5,989 nt of DNA from an uncultured Clostridia bacterium (lineage in GTDB: Bacteria; Bacillota; Clostridia; Christensenellales; Pumilibacteraceae), in NCBI GenBank assembly GCA_900553555.1, contig USEG01000059.1, forward strand, positions 1 through 5,989. Direction: 5' to 3'. How positions within the stretch are numbered: the stretch's first letter is position 1; each line of letters starts with the position of its first letter. Positions 1 through 4,861 of this stretch are shown here, piece by piece. The position numbers and the translations under genes were made by a program. Below the pieces are notes generated by a model, which was not told the origin of the DNA, did not search any database, and worked only from the letters and a program-made list of their open reading frames with translations.

Positions 1-90
1 AGCAATAACTTTTCCATCATCTCCAACAGCTTTCTTAAAATACTGGACAATTTTATTTCTAGTTCCTGCGCTCAAAATCAAAATATTCAT
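1..90 (-). CDS. N-terminal fragment of an ATP-grasp-like protein (partial)
   Basis: The gene runs off the window edge, so only 30 codons are visible. It starts at the ATG at 90-88, preceded by a strong Shine-Dalgarno (GGGAGGAA) that lies inside the last codons of the upstream sugar transferase. The ATG overlaps that gene's TGA as ATGA, which indicates translational coupling. The protein begins MNILILSAGTRNKIVQYF, a short beta strand and Gly-containing turn followed by a helix. This is how carbamoyl-phosphate-synthase-like ATP-grasp proteins of capsule and surface-glycan clusters often begin. Such enzymes join a carboxylate to an amine or similar nucleophile using ATP; here that could mean decorating a sugar with an amino acid or making a modified sugar, which is inference. 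The coding sequence is about 31 percent GC by hand count, far lower than its neighbour. The family call rests on the N-terminus only and could be wrong; another Rossmann-type enzyme is the main alternative. Confidence 0.55.
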   Translation of the reverse strand, partial: MNILILSAGTRNKIVQYFKKAVGDDGKVIA

Positions 91-950
91 TGTTCCTCCC
101 GCCACGTCGAAACGGCATCGTGTGCGTTTTGCGCTGCGTCATCCTTTACAGCCGCCTTTTCGTCGGCTTTTTCCGGCTCGTCTTCGTCCGCCGCGCTTTC
201 GTTATTCCCGCAATTGACGTCCTTTTTGTCCGCCGCGGCGACGTGACAATCGGGCGTACCCATAAAGTCTTCCGTGATATCCCCGTTTACGTCGTTTATT
301 CCGCCGCGCCCCAGCACCACGCCCACGGTCATAAACAAAATTTTAAGGTCGAACAGCAGCGACACATTGCGCACGTAATAGACGTCGTACTCGAACTTTT
401 TTTCCCACGTCAGCGCGTTGCGGCCGTTTACCTGCGCCCAGCCCGAAAGCCCGGGACGGACGTCGTGGCGATGGCGCTGAAACTCGTTGTAGCGCGGCAG
501 ATACTCCACGCGCAGCGGACGGGGCCCTATTATGCTCATGTTGCCGATAAAAATATTAAAAAGCTCCGGCAGTTCGTCTAAGCTGGTCCGCCTAAGCGCT
601 CTTCCGTATGGCGTAAGCCGCTTTTCTTCCGGCAGAAGGTTGCCTTGCGCGTCCTTCTCGCTCGTCATCGAACGAAATTTTATAAGCGAAAATATTTTTC
701 CGTTTTTTCCCGGACGTTTTTGCACGAAAAAGGGATTGCCCTTCATTTTTATTGCCGTGACAATGGTCACTACCAGCAAAACCGGGGACAAAACTATTAT
801 TGCCGCGGCGCTAAGCACAATGTCGTAAAAGCGCTTGAAAAACACTTTGTACAACAGCGCCGACAGCAGAAAAAGTACTGCCGCCGCCACAATACACCAC
901 AAAACTATTCCCCACCAGACGGTGAAACTTTGTTTTAAAAATTCCATCAT
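87..950 (-). CDS. Polyprenyl-phosphate sugar-1-phosphate transferase (PglC/EpsL-type, PF02397)
   Basis: A 287-residue membrane enzyme that should transfer a sugar-1-phosphate from a UDP-sugar to undecaprenyl phosphate, the first membrane step of exopolysaccharide, capsule or glycoprotein glycan synthesis. Residues 12-34 form an N-terminal hydrophobic segment. Residues 41-66 match the re-entrant membrane helix of the monotopic family. The core follows, with KFRSM near 91-95, the catalytic Asp-Glu pair D125-E126 in SLDELPEL, GPRPL at 142-146 and RPGLSGWAQVNGR at 165-177. The catalytic domain ends near 231. A further 56-residue tail rich in Ala, Asp, Glu and Lys has no hydrophobic segment and is not part of the minimal enzyme. 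The start is the ATG at 950-948, overlapping the aminotransferase stop as TAATG. The nearest AAGGAG lies 14 bases upstream, too far for ordinary initiation, so reinitiation is likely. A longer open frame reaches 1127 but overlaps the aminotransferase and is rejected. The partner aminotransferase suggests an amino-sugar substrate such as a bacillosamine-type sugar; this is inferred. Confidence 0.93.
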   Translation of the reverse strand: MMEFLKQSFTVWWGIVLWCIVAAAVLFLLSALLYKVFFKRFYDIVLSAAAIIVLSPVLLVVTIVTAIKMKGNPFFVQKRPGKNGKIFSLIKFRSMTSEKDAQGNLLPEEKRLTPYGRALRRTSLDELPELFNIFIGNMSIIGPRPLRVEYLPRYNEFQRHRHDVRPGLSGWAQVNGRNALTWEKKFEYDVYYVRNVSLLFDLKILFMTVGVVLGRGGINDVNGDITEDFMGTPDCHVAAADKKDVNCGNNESAADEDEPEKADEKAAVKDDAAQNAHDAVSTWREEQ

Positions 951-2074
951 TACGACAGTAAAAACTCCTTGATCTTGCCGGCGACGCAAGTTTGTTCGTC
1001 CGGGGTCATCTTTATGTCCGACGGCAGGCACAGTCCGCGCGCAAAAATGTCTTCGTCCACCGGACGGTCCGCAGCGGAAACAAAGTCGCAGCCGGCAAAA
1101 ACAGGCTGCATATGCATGGGTTTCCATATCGGCCGCGTCTCTATGTCGTTGTCTTTCAAAAATTCCAGCAGCTGCACGGGCGAACGCTGTACGTCTTCGT
1201 CAAGCAATACGCACGACAGCCAAAAATTGGGTTCCGACTGCGGCGGGAAGGGGTTCATACCGAGCGGCAGTCCCGCCAAAAGCTCCTTATACCTGTCGTA
1301 AATCGCCTTTTTGGCGGCGCGATGTTCTTCAAGATGCACAAGCTGTCCCCTTCCTATGCCCGCCACCACATTGGACATGCGGTAGTTGTATCCTATTTCG
1401 CTGTGCTGGTACCAATACGCCTTGTCGCGGGCCTGCGTCGACCAGAAAAACGCTTTGTCGCGCTCCTTAGCCGTCTTGGTTATCAGCATTCCTCCGCCCG
1501 ACGTTGTAATTATCTTATTTCCGTTAAACGAAAATATTCCGTAATCGCCGAAAAGTCCCGTTTGTCTTCCCCTATATGTAGCCGAAAGCGACTCGGCGGC
1601 GTCTTCTATCAGCCTTACGCCGTGACGATCGCATATTTCTTGTATTTCCGCGGCTTTGCAGGGTGTGCCGTAAAGATGCACCATGACAACAGCTTTGCAT
1701 CCGGGATATTTTTTTAGCGCCTTTTCCAAAGCTTTCGGGTCCATGTTCCACGTGTCGCGTTCGGCGTCGATGAAAACCGGCGTTGCGCCCTCGTACACAA
1801 CGGGATTGACGGAGGCCGCAAACGTCATGTCCGAACACAACACCACATCGCCGCGCTGCACGCCCGCAAGTTTTACCGCCAGATGAATGGCCGCCGTTCC
1901 CGACGCCACCGCCAAAGCGTGCACATCCTCTTTAAGATATTCGCATACTTCGTTTTCGAAAGCGTCGACGTTAAACCCGAGAGGCGCTATCCAGTTTTTG
2001 TCAAAGGCTTCCTGTATAAACTTCATTTCTTCGTCGTGCATGGTCGGCGTAGAAAGACTTATGTGTTTTTTCAT
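950..2074 (-). CDS. PLP-dependent UDP-4-keto-sugar aminotransferase (PglE/EpsN-like, DegT/DnrJ/EryC1/StrS family)
   Basis: A 374-residue cytoplasmic aminotransferase, full length for the family. PglE of Campylobacter and EpsN of Bacillus, recalled from memory, share NWIAPLG (27-33), DTWNM (107-111), the GTAA phosphate-binding turn (59-62), EDAAE with Asp158 for the PLP ring nitrogen (157-161), the SFNGNKIITTSGGG block (182-195) with Schiff-base Lys187, HSEIGYNYRMSN, and a near C-terminal ETRPIWKPMH. Those enzymes transfer an amino group, usually from glutamate, to C4 of a UDP-4-keto-6-deoxy-HexNAc, giving the UDP-amino sugar that leads to N,N'-diacetylbacillosamine. The dehydratase and acetyltransferase are not in the window. 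The start is the ATG at 2074-2072, with AAAGGAAG eight bases upstream; an in-frame start at 2101 would add nine unlikely residues (MPRLKEVDF) and bury that site. It is the first gene of the operon behind the 2155-2183 promoter and overlaps the transferase by one base. The substrate is inferred; another 4-keto sugar is possible. Confidence 0.94.
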   Translation of the reverse strand: MKKHISLSTPTMHDEEMKFIQEAFDKNWIAPLGFNVDAFENEVCEYLKEDVHALAVASGTAAIHLAVKLAGVQRGDVVLCSDMTFAASVNPVVYEGATPVFIDAERDTWNMDPKALEKALKKYPGCKAVVMVHLYGTPCKAAEIQEICDRHGVRLIEDAAESLSATYRGRQTGLFGDYGIFSFNGNKIITTSGGGMLITKTAKERDKAFFWSTQARDKAYWYQHSEIGYNYRMSNVVAGIGRGQLVHLEEHRAAKKAIYDRYKELLAGLPLGMNPFPPQSEPNFWLSCVLLDEDVQRSPVQLLEFLKDNDIETRPIWKPMHMQPVFAGCDFVSAADRPVDEDIFARGLCLPSDIKMTPDEQTCVAGKIKEFLLS

Positions 2075-2099
2075 AAAATCAACTTCCTTTAAGCGCGGC

Positions 2100-2133
2100 A
2101 AAAAACAATACGGCCGGCGGAAAATCTGCCGGC
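2100..2133 (-). promoter_or_regulatory. Leader hairpin and U-tract in the 5' UTR of the glycan operon (possible attenuator)
   Basis: On the minus-strand transcript, GCCGGCAGA (2133-2125) pairs with TCCGCCGGC (2121-2113) around a three-base loop, giving a nine-base-pair stem with one G-U pair. A run of six U (2105-2100) follows after a seven-base gap, and the Shine-Dalgarno comes about ten bases later. It lies between the predicted start of transcription (about 2148) and the aminotransferase ATG. The stem is terminator-like, but the gap before the U-run is longer than in a normal intrinsic terminator. It may act as a conditional attenuator, a pause site, a protein-binding element or a stabilising 5' hairpin. 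A weaker alternative stem (CGGC with GCCG around AUUAAA) would compete with it. The pairing is directly visible; the function is inferred. Confidence 0.5.
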
Positions 2134-2154
2134 TTTAATGCCGTCATCGGTTGT

Positions 2155-2183
2155 ATTATATCACTAAAAGGCTATCAAATCAA
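2155..2183 (-). promoter_or_regulatory. Sigma-A promoter of the glycan operon (extended -10)
   Basis: Reading the minus strand, TTGATT (2183-2178) is followed by a 17-base spacer and a perfect TATAAT (2160-2155). TGA directly before the TATAAT makes an extended -10. Transcription should begin near 2148, leaving a leader of about 75 bases that carries the hairpin at 2113-2133. This makes the aminotransferase the first gene of its operon. Confidence 0.85.
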
Positions 2184-2289
2184 GCAAATACCGCCACAAA
2201 AGCCGCTTACGGCTCAATTTATGGCAATTTCCCGCTTTAGCCAAGGCACAGCTTTACGCGTAAGGCAAGAATTCAGCCTTAGGACGCAC
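2184..2289. other. Structured intergenic spacer with several small inverted repeats
   Basis: No gene is visible between the rubrerythrin terminator and the glycan operon promoter. The stretch contains AGCCG/CGGCT around a CTTA loop (2201-2214), the perfect ten-base palindrome TTACGCGTAA (2254-2263), and TAAGGC/GCCTTA around a nine-base loop that contains GAATTC (2261-2281). There are also short direct repeats: CAATTT at about 2215 and 2225, and GCTTTA at 2234 and 2251. The palindrome and the last inverted repeat share bases, so they could form alternative structures. It may be a regulatory region, a degenerate extragenic repeat or the remains of an insertion. I recognise no known element. Confidence 0.35.
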
Positions 2290-2324
2290 AAAAAAAGACA
2301 TACGGCTTTTTATCGCCGTACGCC
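2290..2324 (-). terminator. Rho-independent terminator downstream of the rubrerythrin gene
   Basis: On the minus strand, GGCGTACGGC (2324-2315) pairs with GCCGTATGTC (2306-2297) around an eight-base loop, giving ten pairs including two G-U. Seven U follow immediately (2296-2290). It lies about 60 bases past the rubrerythrin stop codon and should separate that gene from the glycan operon. A weaker GCCGG/CCGGC stem (about 2349-2368) sits nearer the stop codon and lacks a U-tract. Confidence 0.88.
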
Positions 2325-2385
2325 TGTATAATTATTATTTTTATCGCTGCCGGTGATTTTGCCCCGGCGGAAAAACTTTATCTTA

Positions 2386-3033
2386 TCAATAGTTCTGTTC
2401 GCTTAGCTCGAAATAGCTGCGGGGATGGGCGCATGTAGGACAAATTTCGGGCGCTTTCGTTCCCACGACTATGTGTCCGCAGTTGCGGCATTCCCAAACC
2501 TTTACCTCGGATTTTTCGAAAACCTGAGCGGTTTCTACGTTTTTGAGCAAAGCGCGGTATCTCTCCTCGTGATGCTTTTCGATGGCGGCGACAAGACGGA
2601 ATTTTGCCGCCAGGTCTTTAAAGCCTTCCTTTTCGGCGGTTTTCGCGAAATCATCGTACATATCCGTCCATTCGTAATTTTCGCCCTCGGCGGCGGCAAG
2701 CAGGTTGGCGGCGGTATCTCCTATTCCGCCCAGTTCCTTAAACCACATCTTGGCGTGTTCCTTTTCGTTGTCGGCGGTCTTTTGGAAAATAGCCGCTATC
2801 TGCTCGTAACCTTCTTTCTTTGCGACCGACGAAAAATACGTGTACTTGTTTCTCGCCTGCGACTCGCCGGCAAAGGCGGTCTGCAAGTTCTTCTCGGTCT
2901 GGGTGCCTGCGTATTTGCCCTCTCCCAGCAAAACCAGCGCGTCTCCCTTCGCTTTGCAACGCGGGCAGACGGGCGTCTCTCCGTCCGCTACTTCAAAAAT
3001 TTCCCCGCATACTTTACATTTGTACCTTTTCAT
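2386..3033 (-). CDS. Rubrerythrin with rubredoxin-type domains at both ends
   Basis: A 215-residue soluble iron protein that should reduce hydrogen peroxide to water with electrons from NAD(P)H through a redox partner, protecting an anaerobe during oxygen exposure. Domains in order: an N-terminal rubredoxin-like CxxC pair (C6, C9 and C23, C26); a four-helix diiron domain at about 40-165; and a C-terminal rubredoxin-like site (C182, C185 and C198, C201). The usual diiron ligands are visible as E57 (FAGES), E90 and H93 (NEKEH), E118 and E121 (ENYEW), and E152 and H155 (EKHHE). Desulfovibrio-type rubrerythrins have only the C-terminal rubredoxin and reverse rubrerythrins only the N-terminal one, so this form carries both. 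The start is the ATG at 3033-3031, with GGAGGT seven bases upstream. It has its own promoter, an apparent PerR-like operator and a strong terminator, so it is probably expressed alone. No metal ligand is missing. The N-terminal site might bind zinc rather than iron. Confidence 0.95.
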   Translation of the reverse strand: MKRYKCKVCGEIFEVADGETPVCPRCKAKGDALVLLGEGKYAGTQTEKNLQTAFAGESQARNKYTYFSSVAKKEGYEQIAAIFQKTADNEKEHAKMWFKELGGIGDTAANLLAAAEGENYEWTDMYDDFAKTAEKEGFKDLAAKFRLVAAIEKHHEERYRALLKNVETAQVFEKSEVKVWECRNCGHIVVGTKAPEICPTCAHPRSYFELSEQNY

Positions 3034-3073
3034 GTTTTATACCTCCGATATATTTAATGACCTATCATATAAA

Positions 3074-3088
3074 TAATAATCATTACTG
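3074..3088 (-). promoter_or_regulatory. Candidate PerR/Fur-family operator at the rubrerythrin transcription start
   Basis: On the plus strand, TAATAATCATTACTG matches the PerR box TTATAATnATTATAA at 10 of 14 defined positions: the left half is nearly complete and the right half matches ATTA. It covers about +1 to +14 of the predicted rubrerythrin transcript, where a repressor would block initiation. PerR control of rubrerythrin genes is known in clostridia. The local sequence is AT-rich, so chance similarity is possible, and Fur sites look alike. Confidence 0.5.
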
Positions 3089-3093
3089 AATAT

Positions 3094-3122
3094 ATTATAC
3101 CGCACACGCGCTTTTCTGTCAA
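3094..3122 (-). promoter_or_regulatory. Sigma-A promoter of the rubrerythrin gene (full consensus)
   Basis: On the minus strand, a perfect TTGACA (3122-3117) is separated by 17 bases from a perfect TATAAT (3099-3094). Transcription should start near 3087, giving a leader of about 54 bases. An unregulated promoter this strong would give heavy constant expression, which fits with a repressor site just downstream. The -35 lies 31 bases past the stop codon of the cyclophilin gene. I see no convincing terminator between them, only a three-base-pair stem before five U, so some read-through is possible. Confidence 0.88.
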
Positions 3123-3152
3123 GGAAAAACGCCGGCTGCACGGACATGATTT

Positions 3153-3680
3153 TTAAGAATTTTTGTCGTTCTCTTCCACTTTAACGGTTTTTATTACTAC
3201 CGGCATAAGGGGCACGTCGTCATAATACGACCAGCTGCCCGTTGGAACGCTGCCGATGCTTAGCGCGACGTCAAGGCTTTGCTCGTCCGACAGTTCTCCG
3301 AAGGCGGCGTACTGGCCGTCGAGATGGGGGCAGTCGGCTATGCAGATAAAAAACTGCGACGACGCCGAGTTTTTGTCCATTGCACGCGCCATGGAAAGCA
3401 CGCCCGCCTTGTGTTTTATCGTATTGCCCGCAAAACCGTTTGCCGCGAACTCTCCCTTTATGTTTACGGGCGCAGGTTTGTGTACAAGTGCTCCGTCTTT
3501 GCTTTCGAATCCGCCGCCCTGGATCATAAAATCGGGAATTACGCGGTGAAAGCACAGTCCGTCGCAAAACTTATCCTGCGCCAAACGCAAAAAATTTGCC
3601 ACCGTTTCGGGTGCCTTGTCTTCGTAAAGGCGCGCGTTCATCTGCCGTCCGTCCTCTAAAATGATAGTGATGTTTTTCAT
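3153..3680 (-). CDS. Cyclophilin-type peptidyl-prolyl cis-trans isomerase
   Basis: A 175-residue single-domain cyclophilin that catalyses cis-trans isomerisation of Xaa-Pro bonds. It has no signal peptide or lipobox, so it should act in the cytoplasm, like PpiB-type enzymes. The signature FHRVIPDFMIQGGGF (44-58) holds the catalytic Arg46 and the pocket residues F51, M52 and Q54. SQFFI (108-112) supplies further pocket residues, and LDGQYAAFGEL follows (120-130), with Leu at the position of human cyclophilin A Trp121, as in many bacterial forms. The length is typical, and the last ten residues are charged and probably flexible. The start is the ATG at 3680-3678, with GGAG seven bases upstream and a short leader from its own promoter. 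It is transcribed divergently from the phosphodiesterase and in tandem with the rubrerythrin. Nothing in the sequence ties it to one client or pathway. Confidence 0.96.
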   Translation of the reverse strand: MKNITIILEDGRQMNARLYEDKAPETVANFLRLAQDKFCDGLCFHRVIPDFMIQGGGFESKDGALVHKPAPVNIKGEFAANGFAGNTIKHKAGVLSMARAMDKNSASSQFFICIADCPHLDGQYAAFGELSDEQSLDVALSIGSVPTGSWSYYDDVPLMPVVIKTVKVEENDKNS

Positions 3681-3713
3681 GTTTTTCTCCGCTTAATTTT
3701 TAACTCTATATAA

Positions 3714-3742
3714 ATAATATCTTCCCGTTTTGGAAAAGTCAA
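3714..3742 (-). promoter_or_regulatory. Sigma-A promoter of the cyclophilin gene
   Basis: On the minus strand, TTGACT (3742-3737) and TATTAT (3719-3714) are separated by 17 bases, each hexamer differing from consensus at one position. Transcription should start near 3707, leaving a leader of about 27 bases with no visible structure. Confidence 0.78.
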
Positions 3743-3831
3743 GGTTTTTTGCCCCGAGATTGCCGCCGAGCGCAAAAAATATCAGGAAGAGCGCAATATT
3801 CCGGCAAAAAAAATAATGCCCGCGCGTGCGA

Positions 3832-3898
3832 AAAAAATTGCTTTTGTTTAAAAAAAACATTGCTTTTTCGGATGAGGCGTGCTATAATGTGCTATATT
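3832..3898 (+). promoter_or_regulatory. Sigma-A promoter with extended -10 and upstream A-tracts, for the phosphodiesterase gene
   Basis: TTGCTT (3860-3865) and a perfect TATAAT (3883-3888) are 17 bases apart, with TGC directly before the -10 forming an extended -10 that compensates for the weaker -35. Two A-tracts upstream (about 3832-3838 and 3850-3858) could act as an UP element for the polymerase alpha subunit. The octamer GTGCTATA occurs twice, at 3879-3886 and 3889-3896, exactly ten bases apart. The second copy offers an alternative -10 (TATATT) or marks a short duplication. Transcription should start near 3895. Confidence 0.78.
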
Positions 3899-3923
3899 GC
3901 GATAAACGTAAGGAGGGTAAATT

Positions 3924-4751
3924 ATGGAGAAAATTACACTGTCCGCTCACCGCGGATATCGTCAGATGTTCCCCGAGAACACCATGACAGCCTTTAAAGA
4001 GGCGTTAAAGCTGGACATCGATTCGATAGAAATGGATGTTCACATGACCAAAGATTATCAAATCGTTGTTATGCACGACGGCAACATGGACCGCACCACA
4101 GATACAAGCGGAAAAATATGCGACAAAACCGTCTCGGAAGTGCGCGCTGCCGACGCCGGAATAAAATTCGGAGCGCAATTCAAGGGCGAAAAAGTACCCC
4201 TGCTGGAAGAATTTTTATCGCTTATGACGACGCGCCCCGATATAAAAGTGCTGCTCGAACTAAAAGATTATCCCGAAGAAATGGGCAACTTCGCCTACGC
4301 TTCCTGCGAAAAAACGCTGGATCTGTGCCGCCGGTGCGGCATTTGGGGTAAAGATCGCCTTACCATCGTCACATTTTCAACGGGACTGTGCGCATGGATA
4401 CGCGCGCGTCATGGCGACGGCGTGGGACTGCACGGCTTTTGGCCGGTTTACATCATGCGCGGCTGGGAAAAGGACAATCCCTATAAGTATTTGGACGAAG
4501 TCTGCCTTTTCAACAATCAGCAGACAAAAGACGGCAGGCACATTCCCGCAAGTTCTCCCGTGGCCGAAAAGCGCAACTTCGAAGAATTCGCGGCGATGGG
4601 CATAAAACCGTGCGTATACTTCTCGTTCAACTGCAACGAACAAGATTATAAGCTGGCATACGAATACGGCGCCAAAGGCTTTACCTGCGACGACGCCTAC
4701 ACCTGCGGCAAAATTCTGGACAAAATAGGCGCGAGAAAACTTAAAAAGTAA
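3924..4751 (+). CDS. Glycerophosphodiester phosphodiesterase (GDPD family)
   Basis: A 275-residue TIM-barrel enzyme expected to hydrolyse glycerophosphodiesters, such as deacylated phospholipids, to glycerol-3-phosphate and an alcohol. Catalytic features near the N-terminus: H9-R10 in AHRG, E18-N19 in PENT, E36 and D38 in IEMDVH, and H51-D52 in VMHDG. H9 and H51 would be the acid/base pair, and E36, D38 and probably E112 (LLELKD) the metal ligands. There is no signal peptide or membrane segment, so it should be cytoplasmic and use imported or internally released diesters. The C-terminal strand reads [12 protein letters not shown], a variant of the usual G-x-G-x-x-T/S-D/N ending. The start is the ATG at 3924, six bases after AAGGAGGG, an excellent site. 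The gene has its own promoter and terminator and appears monocistronic. The exact substrate is open; some family members act on lysophospholipids or teichoic acid products. Confidence 0.93.
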   Translation: MEKITLSAHRGYRQMFPENTMTAFKEALKLDIDSIEMDVHMTKDYQIVVMHDGNMDRTTDTSGKICDKTVSEVRAADAGIKFGAQFKGEKVPLLEEFLSLMTTRPDIKVLLELKDYPEEMGNFAYASCEKTLDLCRRCGIWGKDRLTIVTFSTGLCAWIRARHGDGVGLHGFWPVYIMRGWEKDNPYKYLDEVCLFNNQQTKDGRHIPASSPVAEKRNFEEFAAMGIKPCVYFSFNCNEQDYKLAYEYGAKGFTCDDAYTCGKILDKIGARKLKK

Positions 4752-4761
4752 AATTCCTTAC

Positions 4762-4793
4762 AAAAGCGAAGATAGTGCGTCTTCGCTTTTTTT
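4762..4793 (+). terminator. Rho-independent terminator of the phosphodiesterase gene
   Basis: AAAAGCGAAGA (4762-4772) pairs perfectly with TCTTCGCTTTT (4780-4790) around a seven-base loop, and the T-run continues to 4793. It begins ten bases after the stop codon. The A-run before the stem is complementary to the U-tract, so it may also work in the opposite direction. Confidence 0.92.
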
Positions 4794-4805
4794 ATGCAGT
4801 CGTAA

Positions 4806-4834
4806 TTGACAAGAACGCCTGTTTAGGCTATAAT
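4806..4834 (+). promoter_or_regulatory. Sigma-A promoter of the pyrimidine-nucleoside phosphorylase gene (full consensus)
   Basis: A perfect TTGACA (4806-4811) and a perfect TATAAT (4829-4834) are 17 bases apart, starting 13 bases after the preceding terminator. Transcription should start near 4841, leaving a leader of only about 20 bases. The ribosome binding site is weak (GGACGGAA), in contrast to the strong promoter. Confidence 0.88.
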
Positions 4835-4861
4835 GTAAAAAACAAACGGACGGAATTTTTT

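Noticed and set aside
951..1127. A 59-residue N-terminal extension of the sugar transferase frame.
   Set aside because: It lies wholly inside the aminotransferase gene in another frame, has an Arg/Cys-rich composition unlike the family, and would hide the TAATG overlap start at 950.
3118..3152. Possible terminator between the cyclophilin and rubrerythrin genes.
   Set aside because: Only a three-base-pair CCG/CGG stem precedes five T, too weak to call.
3714..3850. A start-less open frame of about 45 codons ending in KKIMPARAKKIAFV, which looks slightly protein-like.
   Set aside because: It has no start codon or ribosome site, overlaps the cyclophilin promoter, and its Lys-rich content follows from A-rich DNA. 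At most it is a gene relic.
3749..3997. Plus-strand open frame of 82 codons across the cyclophilin-phosphodiesterase spacer.
   Set aside because: It runs through the phosphodiesterase promoter and into that gene in another frame, with no ribosome binding site.
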